Below are positions 1 to 7,225 of a stretch of 64,000 bases of DNA, one piece after another. The notes below the pieces were generated by a model, which searched no databases, had not been told where the DNA came from, and worked only from the letters and a program-made list of their open reading frames with translations. Position numbers and translations under genes: made by a program. The stretch is from Pseudomonas sp. TH15. Lineage in GTDB: Bacteria; Pseudomonadota; Gammaproteobacteria; Pseudomonadales; Pseudomonadaceae. Positions within the stretch are counted from its first letter, which is position 1. Each line of letters begins with the position of its first letter. Location: NCBI RefSeq assembly GCF_016651105.1, contig NZ_JAEKEL010000001.1, positions 1,912,001 through 1,976,000 of the forward strand, given 5' to 3'.

Positions 1-68
1 TGCTGCGTGACCTTCGAGACAGTCAATACGCCGCTCAGGAATAACGCCATGTTGAAGGGCTTGCTCAC
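1..68 (-). CDS. Partial unknown protein, N-terminus only
   Basis: A GTG start at 68 is preceded by a strong AGGAGGT ribosome site (complement of 74-80, 5 nt spacing) and reads leftward off the window: MSKPFNMALFLSGVLTVSKV and onward. Its GTGA start overlaps the TGA of the recombinase gene by 4 nt, so it is probably translationally coupled to it and the last visible member of the minus-strand operon. I recognise no domain in the 22 residues visible. The overlap and ribosome site make it a credible gene; the function is unknown. Confidence 0.6.
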   Translation of the reverse strand, partial: MSKPFNMALFLSGVLTVSKVTQ

Positions 69-1054
69 GCTCGACCTCCTATGTAGTCCGAAACCACATC
101 GATCCGGTTATGCCCGAGCTCAAGGCTGATCTGTTGGCGCGCCTGCTGATCAAGGTTGCGGTCAATGCGATAGCAGTGGCCACCATTGACCGGTGCGGCG
201 TGGCCAGTGAGCTGTTCGTAACGCTCGCAGGCGTAGGCTGCTCGCAGTTCATGAAAGCCCTTCAGCCCGTGTTCATGTAGCGTGTCGCGGGCGGGGAGCA
301 CGGTCTGTTGCAGGAACGCGGCGTAGCTTTCGTCTCGGGCCAGCAGGTTGCGACTATGGGGCGGCGACGCATGACGAGCCAACTGCAGCGCCGCCTTCAC
401 CTCTTCATTAGCCACAACCCATCGCGGCGCTGATGCCCCTGAACGGCCGCCTTTGGTGCCGTCCTGAATGTTGATGCGGCCTAAGTGTTCGGCTTCGCGT
501 TGCAGTCGTGGCAGGTCAGCCAGGATAGCTTCGCGCAGGCGCATGCCGGTTTCTCGGGCCAACAGGACAATCACCGCCACCCGCTCGTGTTGCCGTTCGC
601 CAAGCACCTTAAGCACTCGCCGCAGCTGTTGGCGGTCTTGGCCATCCGGTGCACGGGGGCGTACGGTCGAGCGTTTCTGTCCCAACGCCTGACTCGGGCT
701 GGCGATCCTCACGTCCTGATTACCGCGCAGCGCAACGAGGGTACGGTTGACGCTGCTGAGGCGGTTCTGCGCGGTAGCGATGCAGAGTTCACCTTGCTGG
801 ATCTGCTGGCGCAGGTATGCGGCGTAGTCCTGCAGCGTCCGTCGATTGATCTGGCGCGCATCGTTGTAACCGGGACCCTCCTCTGACCGACACCAACGCA
901 CGAACGCTTGCCAGCGATCGCTATGCGCTTTGACCGTGGCGAAGTGGCCGCCGGCAAACAGATCCTTGAGTGCTTGTGGGCCGGCGTAGCTCAGCTGGCG
1001 GCCATAGCCAAAGTTGCGACCCTCACGCCGACCGACCAAGGCCATCATCATCAC
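65..1054 (-). CDS. Tyrosine recombinase, integrase-domain protein
   Basis: A 329-residue tyrosine recombinase/integrase-fold protein. An N-terminal SAM-like core-binding region (about 35-110) precedes a catalytic domain in which the residues expected of the family can be seen: Arg172 in TGMRLRE, Lys201, His268 and Arg271 in HELR, His315 in LGHNR, and the nucleophile candidate Tyr324 in SDYIGG. The enzyme therefore looks intact. It starts at GTG 1054, overlapping the end of the preceding repeat-rich frame by 32 nt, and its TGA overlaps the next gene (GTGA). It differs clearly from the P4-type integrase at 7384-8631. It resembles the integrase-domain proteins of Pseudomonas islands that sit in an operon with DUF3987 proteins. 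The role and DNA target are unknown; plasmid-like resolution or site-specific inversion are possible. Confidence 0.8.
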   Translation of the reverse strand: MMMMALVGRREGRNFGYGRQLSYAGPQALKDLFAGGHFATVKAHSDRWQAFVRWCRSEEGPGYNDARQINRRTLQDYAAYLRQQIQQGELCIATAQNRLSSVNRTLVALRGNQDVRIASPSQALGQKRSTVRPRAPDGQDRQQLRRVLKVLGERQHERVAVIVLLARETGMRLREAILADLPRLQREAEHLGRINIQDGTKGGRSGASAPRWVVANEEVKAALQLARHASPPHSRNLLARDESYAAFLQQTVLPARDTLHEHGLKGFHELRAAYACERYEQLTGHAAPVNGGHCYRIDRNLDQQARQQISLELGHNRIDVVSDYIGGRA

Positions 1055-1393
1055 CGTTTTCGTTTGTTTGCAGAAATAGCAGCAAGGCTTTCCAGTGGGG
1101 GCTGAGCCTGTCCATCTGCTGCCAGTGTGTCGGGCGGATCACGAGGACGTTCTCCCGGTGTTGCAGCAGCGCCCCTTCCTCACGCAGTTGCTCGATCAGC
1201 AGGGCGATGTTGGCAGGGGCCAGAGGTGGTGTGGCGACAGCGGCGACAGTGGCGACAACCCGCGTCGTTTCTGGCCTGGTGCGTGGCGACAGGGTGGCGA
1301 CAGGGTGGCGACAGAGGCGGCGACACGCTGCGACTCGGGCGGCGCTTGATGTTGCGCCTGGTAGCGGCGCACCGCGTCATTGAGGCGAAACAT
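1023..1393 (-). pseudogene. Small repeat-rich gene, apparently frameshifted
   Basis: Two overlapping minus-strand frames appear to be halves of one small protein. The first starts at ATG 1393, 17 nt inside the end of the DUF3987 gene (MFRLNDAVRRYQAQ), and stops at 1196. The second, with no start of its own, reads VVATVAAVATPPLAPANIAL, continues with LLIEQLREEGALLQHRENV and ends at 1023 inside the recombinase start. Between them lies a block of GTGGCGACAG-type repeats with 11-bp and 9-bp spacing, so gain or loss of one 11-bp copy would switch frame. The second half looks like genuine protein (helical, charged, overlapping start/stop junction). I therefore read this as one gene with a frameshift in the repeat. 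Alternatives are programmed frameshifting, phase variation, or two separate small genes. Function unknown. Confidence 0.5.
1231..1325. repeat. GTGGCGACAG short tandem repeats
   Basis: Three exact copies of GTGGCGACAG at 1283-1292, 1294-1303 and 1305-1314 are spaced at 11 bp, followed by a degenerate copy. A second set at 1231-1257 runs at 9-bp spacing (GTGGCGACAG, CGGCGACAG, TGGCGACAA). The block lies inside the small gene between the DUF3987 and recombinase genes. An 11-bp unit is not a multiple of three, so copy-number change would alter the reading frame. Confidence 0.85.
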
Positions 1394-2777
1394 GGCGGAC
1401 CTCGAAAGTTTTTCCGTCGCGGCTGCTCAGCCAGCAATGAGTGATCAGCTCGACGAATAAAGTGGCGGTATGGTCAGCGCTCTTGCGGGCAAAACGAGGG
1501 CCGTTGCGATTGACGTCGCGGACGGTGAACTGGGTCCAGCCTTTCTGCACCAGCCAGCGCAGCAACCGATCCGCTTCCTCGCGTCGGCTATTGACCGGCT
1601 CCTGTTCGGTCAGGCGCTGAATCTCGGCCAGGTAGTAATCCATCAGCGTGGAGGCGCGCTGGATGTGTGCTTCGTCCAACGCACTTGCCTCTTCCACCAT
1701 GGCCAGCACGCCTGCGATACGTAGTACATTCGCCGCGGCCTTGCCCGCGACAGGCTGGATACCGGCCAGCTCGCCGAACTCGCCGGACTGGCATTCGATG
1801 GTGTCGTGAATATCAATCCAGGCACGACGGGCACGGGAAGTCAGCTCCAGTGTGGTGGGATTGAGTGAACCATCCTTGTGAAGTGACCAGGGCTGTTGCA
1901 GTAGGGCGGTGATCCGCTGTTGGTAGCGCTGGACTTTGACATCTCTGGTCAGGTCGTTTGCCTTGTAGAGTCGCTGGCCGGCCAGGCGCTCGGGCCAACT
2001 GATCAGGCAACGGCCGAGGATGCCTTGGCCATTGATCACCGGGTGTTTGAACAGCTGGTTGGCCAGGTAGGGCTGCAGCATCAGGTGCAGACTGAGGCGG
2101 CGGTCATAGGCGCGCAGGCTTTCTCCGGCCATGGAGCGGGCCCGGTCGATCGGGCTGCCATCCCACAGCATGGACAAGGTGGTGATTGCCTTGAGCAGAT
2201 TCTCTTTGCTCATGGTGCTGCTACCCAAGAATTGGCCACCTTCATCATTGAACAAACCCATGCTGGGCAAGCCATGGCACAGGCTTTTGACCAGGGCCTC
2301 GATAGTGGGCTCGGCAATGATCAGTCTCGGCGGTACCGGCTCGGATGGCTCACCGCCTTCCGCCTCCGCGTGTCTCCTTGAGGTTTTGGGTTTGTCCCTG
2401 ATGCTGGTAGCGGCGCGATAGACTTTGAGCTTTTCCGCATACAGGGTCCACTGCTGTCGTTCCCAATCGCGCGCCGTCTTCAGTGCCAGATGACCCATCG
2501 CCCTTTTGCGATCCCCCGAGGACGCCACCGTCAGTAGGTAGAGGGACAACGGATAGGTTCGGCCGTCGAGTTGGACATTGGCATGACCCTGGCTCACCAG
2601 GGCAGCGCTGGCCAGCACCGATTGTGCAGCCATGGCACAGGGCACGCCGATCACCTCGGCCAGTCGTTCGACCGCAGGGCCCAACAGATCCCCGAGTGCT
2701 TCGACCGGGTAGGGCAGTGGCGCCTGCTGGTATTCCAGCAATAGTTGTGGTGGCTCGAACGCTTCGCACAGTTGCAT
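1377..2777 (-). CDS. DUF3987 domain protein (YfjI-like)
   Basis: A 466-residue protein of the DUF3987 family, which has a degenerate P-loop ATPase look and is found in prophages, satellites and islands. Visible signs are PYPVEALGDLLGPAVERLAE near the N-terminus, then LYLLTVASSGDRKRA in the Walker-A position (lacking the canonical GKS/T) and a Walker-B-like GLFNDEGGQFLG. I chose ATG 2777 because AGGAG lies 7 nt upstream. An in-frame ATG at 2816 would add 13 residues, overlaps a possible small upstream ORF, and could instead be used by coupling. It heads the minus-strand operon with the repeat gene and recombinase. Family members are often suspected of replication or primase-associated roles, but that is inference and no polymerase motif is visible. 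Confidence 0.75.
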   Translation of the reverse strand: MQLCEAFEPPQLLLEYQQAPLPYPVEALGDLLGPAVERLAEVIGVPCAMAAQSVLASAALVSQGHANVQLDGRTYPLSLYLLTVASSGDRKRAMGHLALKTARDWERQQWTLYAEKLKVYRAATSIRDKPKTSRRHAEAEGGEPSEPVPPRLIIAEPTIEALVKSLCHGLPSMGLFNDEGGQFLGSSTMSKENLLKAITTLSMLWDGSPIDRARSMAGESLRAYDRRLSLHLMLQPYLANQLFKHPVINGQGILGRCLISWPERLAGQRLYKANDLTRDVKVQRYQQRITALLQQPWSLHKDGSLNPTTLELTSRARRAWIDIHDTIECQSGEFGELAGIQPVAGKAAANVLRIAGVLAMVEEASALDEAHIQRASTLMDYYLAEIQRLTEQEPVNSRREEADRLLRWLVQKGWTQFTVRDVNRNGPRFARKSADHTATLFVELITHCWLSSRDGKTFEVRHVSPQ

Positions 2778-2808
2778 CGCACTTCTCCTGAGATTATCGA
2801 CTTCGTCC

Positions 2809-2919
2809 TCACTCATCCCGCCACGGTTGTTGAGTGTTATCAGGGATCAAGGCCCCTGCGGCCTGTGAGGGTTGTCCACTCACGCGGGACTTACGGCTCC
2901 CGACCGGGAGCTTGGGCAT
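2809..2919 (-). CDS. Possible 36-residue ORF upstream of DUF3987 gene
   Basis: ATG 2919 opens a 36-codon frame beginning MPKLPVGSRKSRVSGQPSQ and ending QPWRDE. Its TGA lies inside an in-frame start of the DUF3987 gene (ATGAGTGA overlap). An AGGAGG sits upstream but 12 nt from this ATG, which is long; an out-of-frame ATG is better spaced and gives only 14 codons. The coupling geometry is the main support. It may be a small gene or a leader peptide. No homologue is recognised. Confidence 0.3.
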   Translation of the reverse strand: MPKLPVGSRKSRVSGQPSQAAGALIPDNTQQPWRDE

Positions 2920-3193
2920 CTCATGATCTGGCCTCCTGAGCACTTCCGAAGACGTGGGCGGGTGGAGGCTGCACTGGCTGACGAGACCGGTGCCGCGAGA
3001 TCCTGAGTCGGGTGAAGGCAGTGATACGATGACCGGGGCATGCCTGACTGTCAGTCAGGTGCAGTCCATTCCTTGGGCTGCGGCACCATCATGTTCATCG
3101 CTGTTGCTGGTGACTTCGGTGTTTGTCACGCCGATTGTCACGAGGGGGAATGCCGCAAAGCCTTGTACGAGTTGGGCTGCAGCAACGGTAGGA

Positions 3194-3228
3194 GCGCCCG
3201 TCTCTTTCCGGAAGAAAGAGACGGGCGC
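3194..3228. other. Perfect 15-bp hairpin
   Basis: The arms 3194-3208 (GCGCCCGTCTCTTTC) and 3214-3228 are exact reverse complements around a 5-nt loop CGGAA. There is no T-run directly after the stem on either strand, so it is not a textbook terminator. It could be a transcript hairpin, a protein-binding palindrome or part of a mobile element end. Confidence 0.6.
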
Positions 3229-3606
3229 AGGTTGGCACAAGGAAATGGCCAAGCGGATAGGTTGCTGCAGGGCAGCTATGAAAGGGATGAGTTGCCGCAG
3301 TGGGCACACTGATAAAAGTAGGCATCCATCACATCGCTGTGACCGTGCGAGCCGCCGGACGCTAATCGCACTTTGGGAGAACCACCACGGTGTGGCGTAG
3401 CCTTAAAGGTTCGGGCTACCTGGGTTGCTGTCAGCGACAGCGCTGGTACAGTTCTGGTTTAGCGCTCGTTCTGCTCGAGGTCAACCGTATTTTGGAGGGC
3501 GGCTGTTGCGCCAATCGAAAGCACTGGAAGACCTTGGAGGCCGGTGGCTTTCCATGGTCGGGTGGTCGTTTGTCGGTTTTTAATGTGAGCCTGCGTAATT
3601 GCATGG

Positions 3607-3670
3607 ACTTGACCACCCATTTGCATCGTTACTGACCAGTCAATCGCATTCGTGCTGATCAACCGTTTGC
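3607..3670 (-). repeat. IS-end-like repeat, copy A (inverted to 7097-7160)
   Basis: The reverse complement of 3607-3670 matches 7097-7160 over 64 bp with about 10 differences by eye. Each copy contains repeats of the form TGGTCAG..CGAATGCG..TGACTGGTCAG..GTGGTCAAGT. Internally repeated short motifs of this kind occur at the termini of IS21-family elements; that family assignment is my inference. No transposase remains nearby. The two copies face each other across the EcsC, HNH and NucS-like genes. Confidence 0.55.
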
Positions 3671-3966
3671 ATTCGACGTGACCAGCAAACGCCGTAGTGA
3701 CGACCGGCGGAGAACGGCCAATAGCGGTCAGTCTACTGATCAGGTGGAGACGGCTAACTGGGGTCAGAACCTCAAGAATCCCCGCACGTTGGCGAACCAC
3801 AATCCGCAGGTATACAGTCGCGGATGTGGGCAATTATTTATAAAAGGGGGCTGCCGTCGGCGCAGGCGGATGGATGTGGCGAAGGAAAATTGTTCAAAGC
3901 AAGGTAATGCGGATAAAGGAACATGTATGGCATCATAAAGCCATCAATCATGCGCCGAGACTGAAG

Positions 3967-4605
3967 ATGGAACTGATAAGTCAAGAAAAGATAATGCAAG
4001 TCCTCGACTGGGCCTACGAGAGATCTGTGAATGGATTCTCCGGTCTTGATTCCGCCGAGGAGCTCGCAGCCAGCTACGCCAAGGAAGAAAGCCCTGCCTA
4101 CGATCAAGCTAATTCCCTGATTCGCTGGCAGAACACCAAATCGGCCACCTCAGGCTTCATTACCGGCCTCGGTGGATTGATCACACTGCCCGTCGCGTTG
4201 CCCGCCAATATCACGAGTGTGCTTTTCGTACAAATTCGCATGATCGCCGCCATCGCCCACTTGGGTGGCTACGACGTCAAGGATGACAAGGTAAAGACCC
4301 TGGTTTTCGCCTGCCTCACAGCTAACTCCGCCAAGGAAGTGCTGAAAGACATCGGCATTGCCGTCGGCAACAAGCTGGCGATGAACGCAGTGAAGTCGAT
4401 TTCCGGTAAGACGCTGATAGAGATAAACAAAAAGGTAGGCTTCAAGCTGTTCACCAAATTTGGTGAAAAAGGCGTGATCAATCTCGGTAAAGCCGTGCCC
4501 CTGCTGGGTGGCTTGATTGGTGGAAGTTTCGATGCCTACACGACCAACACCATCGGTAACGTAGCGCGCGATACATTTACACCAAAAGAAGTCGCGACGG
4601 CATAA
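3967..4605 (+). CDS. EcsC-family protein
   Basis: About 212 residues from ATG 3967. The features match EcsC-family proteins: an N-terminal helical segment (EKIMQVLDWAYERSVNG), a long hydrophobic stretch SGFITGLGGLITLPVALPAN followed by ITSVLFVQIRMIAAIAHLGG, and a glycine-rich second half ending in GKAVPLLGGLIGGSFDAYTT. The family is named after a Bacillus protein of the ecsABC locus; its biochemistry is unclear, and the amphipathic and hydrophobic helices suggest membrane association. No clear ribosome site precedes ATG 3967. In-frame ATGs at 3874 and 3907 would lengthen it, so the start is uncertain. It is the first of three plus-strand cargo genes in the island; a role in defence or stress is only a guess from context. 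Confidence 0.7.
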   Translation: MELISQEKIMQVLDWAYERSVNGFSGLDSAEELAASYAKEESPAYDQANSLIRWQNTKSATSGFITGLGGLITLPVALPANITSVLFVQIRMIAAIAHLGGYDVKDDKVKTLVFACLTANSAKEVLKDIGIAVGNKLAMNAVKSISGKTLIEINKKVGFKLFTKFGEKGVINLGKAVPLLGGLIGGSFDAYTTNTIGNVARDTFTPKEVATA

Positions 4606-4776
4606 CGACCCGCCTTAGTGATAGCCGGATTTCCCTGTGGCCAGGCGTCAGCTCCCCTGCCACAGGTTAAGTTTGCTGGGGGTAATTGGGGTAAATAAAT
4701 CTGTCCCTTCACCTAGCACTACACAGCGTGAATCGGCCCATTCGTGGATGCTGACTGGCTGCTTTAGGCTGTGGAT
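4606..4776. other. Gene-free stretch after the EcsC-family gene
   Basis: No gene is visible between the EcsC-family stop and the IS30 tail. An imperfect hairpin (CCTGTGGC ... GCCACAGG, about 4633-4667) could end the EcsC transcript. The remainder, including GGTAAATAAATCTGTCCC near 4690, looks like IS-derived flank. Confidence 0.4.
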
Positions 4777-4960
4777 TCAACCGGTCGATGCAACAGATTG
4801 GCTAAATCGTTCAGCGGACGTTTCGTAGTTTAGTGTTTTCCGAGGACTGGTATTTAGCTGCCTTACCACCTCATTGAGCGTGACTTGCGAGTGATCAGCA
4901 AGGTCAGTCCCTTTCAGGAAGTACTGTCTTAACAGCCCATTGGTGTTCTCATTCGAAAAG
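4777..4960 (-). pseudogene. IS30-family transposase, C-terminal remnant
   Basis: Reading leftward from about 4960, the frame gives FSNENTNGLLRQYFLKGTDL, then ADHSQVTLNEVVRQLN, then SPRKTLNYETSAERF and a stop at 4777. This is the well-known C-terminal block of IS30-family DDE transposases (NENTNGLLRQYFPKGTD... PRK.L....P.E.F). The rest of the transposase is absent, as plus-strand HNH coding sequence begins at 4969. It is a truncated remnant, and shows that an IS once inserted beside the HNH gene. Confidence 0.8.
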
Positions 4961-4968
4961 GGATTGGC

Positions 4969-5703
4969 ATGGCCAAGCTCATCAAACTATCGGATACATC
5001 CTGGCAACAGCCATTCCGCGACCGTAAAAAGGAACACATTCTTTGGGGCTCCCACACCGAGGTTCGTGAAAACTGCAATTTCGTAGACGGCACACGCCGC
5101 CTCCTACAAATCTCATTCGAGCCACGATTCGAACTGGATATCGTCGATTACTTTCAGATCACTAGCGGACGCGAGATCAAGTTCCCGAAAGCGCTCGTTG
5201 ATATGATCAGCCCCATGGTGCTGGAAAATTCCGAATCCAGCTTCATTGTTACCGTGCTCGATGCCGTTGAACATGAAGATGGCCAGGTCAGGAGTACAAA
5301 AGATTTGGCTAACCTGATTACCGCTCGGGCAACGACAATCATGGCCCGCGTCGGCCAGCAGAAGTTCAGGAAGCAATTGATGGGGTTTTGGGGTGATGCT
5401 TGCGCACTCTCCGGAGTAAAGGAACCCAAGCTGCTGGTCGCATCGCACATTGTTCCCTGGAGCCAGTCAGAAGCAGATTCCAAGCTCGATCCATTTAACG
5501 GCTTGCTACTGGCGCCACACTACGATCGTCTGTTTGACCAAGGTCTGATCTCATTCAAAGATGATGGCTCTATTCTGCTGTCCAGCATTGCCGAAAAGCT
5601 GCCTCCAGAGTTTGGTCTGTCGAAATCCATGAAGCTACGCAAGCTCAATCCAAAGCATTTGCCCTACCTTGCTTCCCATAGGGATACGTTCGGCTTCGCG
5701 TAG
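4969..5703 (+). CDS. HNH endonuclease-domain protein
   Basis: A 244-residue protein with a C-terminal HNH nuclease domain: Cys145 in DACALSGVKEP, then LVASHIVPWSQSE (His160), DPFNGLLLAPHYDRLFDQG (Asn177, His184) and a following strand GLISFKDDGSILLS. This pattern is the HNH_2 type seen in many restriction-like and defence-associated proteins. Residues 1-125 form a separate N-terminal region that I do not recognise, perhaps a specificity or sensor domain. ATG 4969 has AAGGGA about 6 nt upstream; that ribosome site lies at the edge of the IS30 remnant, so the original 5' end may have been altered by the insertion. It follows the EcsC-family gene and precedes the NucS-like gene on the same strand, but the gaps are too long for a simple tight operon. 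Confidence 0.75.
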   Translation: MAKLIKLSDTSWQQPFRDRKKEHILWGSHTEVRENCNFVDGTRRLLQISFEPRFELDIVDYFQITSGREIKFPKALVDMISPMVLENSESSFIVTVLDAVEHEDGQVRSTKDLANLITARATTIMARVGQQKFRKQLMGFWGDACALSGVKEPKLLVASHIVPWSQSEADSKLDPFNGLLLAPHYDRLFDQGLISFKDDGSILLSSIAEKLPPEFGLSKSMKLRKLNPKHLPYLASHRDTFGFA

Positions 5704-5950
5704 CCCACACCCACCAATATCAAAGCTGCCGGGAGGTAGGTCGCACTCAACGGCATGGGCTGAACCGTACCAGATTTAATCGACGCTCATGAAAGGCCGG
5801 CACTGACCGATTACGCCCTCTCTTGAAAGGCGGCTTACTATCCAAAGCTCGCCGTAAGGGCTAACGAATTGCTACCACGATTAAGTGAACCCTATACGCT
5901 CACGGCGTGGTCCATTACGCGAAAACAGAACACAAACGAGGAGTACAACA
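5704..5950. other. Gap between two nuclease genes
   Basis: 247 bases with no convincing frame, hairpin terminator or repeat. It probably carries the promoter of the NucS-like gene. Confidence 0.4.
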
Positions 5951-6754
5951 GTGAGCAATGGCAACCGCCCGCCGGTATGGCAGATGGTTCGGGAAGCAGC
6001 GCAGCAGATGAACGGGGAATGCACATACCCTGCGATCAAAGCAAAGGTAAGGTCGATGTATGGTCATGACGTCAACGACAGTTCGATGACATGCAGCATC
6101 ATCTCGGGGGCGGTGAATCACCCATCACGTATTCACTACAACGAGAACAAGAAACCACGGCTCACCGACACGGCCTACGATTACCTGTATAGCACTGGGC
6201 GCGGCCTGGTCGTTTGGTACCAACCAGAGAAGCACGGCGTGTGGGAGATCGCACAATCTGGCGATGGCGCACTGATTGTCCGCCTCGCTGACGGGGTGGG
6301 TGAGAATCCGCTGCCGATCGTCGAAGCTGTTGAGGCATCCGATGAGGCGTACGGCATGTTCGCTCTGGAGGCACACCTGCGCGATTACCTCGCAAAAAAA
6401 CTTCCAAGGTTACCTGGCCACGATGCGCCGCTCACGCTATACCGCACGGACGATCGAGACGGCGTGGAGTTCCAAACTGACGTCGGCCCGATCGACATCC
6501 TGGCGACGGGAAACGGCGACTTCTACGTCCTCGAACTGAAAGTAGGCCGTGGGCCGGACGCGGCAATGGGACAAATCCTTCGTTACATGGGCTGGGTGAA
6601 AGAGCACCTCGCGGGCGAGAGGAGCGTGTATGGCGTCATCGTCGCTTCTGACATCGGCCAAAAACTACGGTACGCGGCATCACAGGTGCCAAACGTACGC
6701 CTGATGGAATATGACCTTGCTGTGTCGCTTCGATCGGTGGCCCTGCATAGTTGA
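5951..6754 (+). CDS. NucS-like PD-(D/E)XK nuclease (DUF91-type)
   Basis: 267 residues from GTG 5951, chosen because CGAGGAG lies 7 nt upstream; an in-frame ATG at 5885 lacks such a site. The C-terminal half resembles the nuclease domain of endonuclease NucS/DUF91 proteins: FALEAHLRDYLAKKLPRL (Glu140), GPIDILA (Asp182), YVLELKVGRG (Glu195, Lys197), MGQILRYMGWVKEHL (Gln208), then YGVIVASDIGQKLRYAA. That is the D...ExK...Q order of the PD-(D/E)XK fold. The N-terminal part (VWQMVREAAQQMNGECTYPA and following) looks like a winged-helix or DNA-binding region and is joined by a linker. A DNA-cutting or repair/defence role fits, but the substrate is unknown. It is the third cargo gene of the island. 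Confidence 0.7.
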   Translation: MSNGNRPPVWQMVREAAQQMNGECTYPAIKAKVRSMYGHDVNDSSMTCSIISGAVNHPSRIHYNENKKPRLTDTAYDYLYSTGRGLVVWYQPEKHGVWEIAQSGDGALIVRLADGVGENPLPIVEAVEASDEAYGMFALEAHLRDYLAKKLPRLPGHDAPLTLYRTDDRDGVEFQTDVGPIDILATGNGDFYVLELKVGRGPDAAMGQILRYMGWVKEHLAGERSVYGVIVASDIGQKLRYAASQVPNVRLMEYDLAVSLRSVALHS

Positions 6755-6843
6755 CCGGACGCCACCCCTCCTAGCAAGGCCGTGACCAGCCGACATCTTC
6801 CCGTGAATAGAGCGTTGAACCGGCAGAGTCACGGTCTCTTTTT

Positions 6844-7028
6844 GGCCGATTGTGTTGAAAAAGTCGGCTTCGGTTTCCACGGCAGAAAAGTGCGCCTCTG
6901 AGATTGAAATCTGTGTTTAGCGCAGAAGGTTCAGGGCTCAGATTGACGTAGCGGCGTGCAAAAAAGGCGCTTTCACCGCTCATTGTATGGGTCACCAGGC
7001 CGGGTCGACTGTTTCAACACATTCGGCC
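6844..7028. mobile_element. 185-bp MITE-like element with 22-bp inverted ends
   Basis: The ends 6844-6865 (beginning GGCCGATTGTGTTGAA) and 7007-7028 are inverted repeats matching at 20 of 22 positions. The interior has no transposase. Such ends are typical of DNA-transposon termini, so this is either a non-autonomous MITE or the joined ends of a deleted IS. I see no clear target-site duplication. Confidence 0.6.
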
Positions 7029-7096
7029 GGTTGCAGTCCTTAAGTGCTTGGCTGACGCTTTCGCGGCTGAGTGGCATCCGCTGACAATCATCAACT

Positions 7097-7160
7097 GCAA
7101 GCGGCTGGTCAGCGCGAATGCGAATGACTGGTCAGTGGCAATGCAATTAGGTGGTCAAGT
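7097..7160 (+). repeat. IS-end-like repeat, copy B
   Basis: Inverted partner of 3607-3670 (about 84 percent identical by eye). It carries the same internally repeated motif around CTGGTCAG and ends in GTGGTCAAGT. Together with copy A it brackets 3.4 kb holding the three cargo genes. Confidence 0.55.
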
Positions 7161-7225
7161 GAGATGCCATAGCGCAGAGCCCACGCGAATGGGAATGCGG
7201 AGCCTTCCCGCCCGCATGGACTTAG

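Larger units (their letters stand above)
2920..3966. other. Gap in island with no confident gene
   Basis: About 1 kb between the divergently arranged DUF3987 operon and the EcsC-family gene. Short frames exist on both strands (for example minus 3055-3309 and plus 3040-3312), but none has a recognisable domain or a good ribosome site, and they overlap each other. The stretch contains a perfect 15-bp hairpin at 3194-3228 and an IS-end-like sequence at 3607-3670. It probably holds the promoter of the DUF3987 operon and remnants of insertions. Confidence 0.5.
6755..7225. other. Non-coding island stretch with mobile-element debris
   Basis: No supported gene. It holds a 185-bp element with inverted ends (6844-7028) and an IS-end-like repeat (7097-7160). 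Long plus-strand frames here are antisense to the integrase or cross the repeats and have no recognisable domain. Confidence 0.5.

Noticed and set aside
3040..3312. Small ORFs on both strands at 3040-3325
   Set aside because: They overlap each other across a perfect hairpin, have no ribosome site and match nothing I recognise. I left them out of the gene list.
3459..3833. 124-codon minus-strand frame through IS-end repeat A
   Set aside because: Its similarity to a frame at 7048 is explained by the shared inverted repeat, not by a conserved protein.
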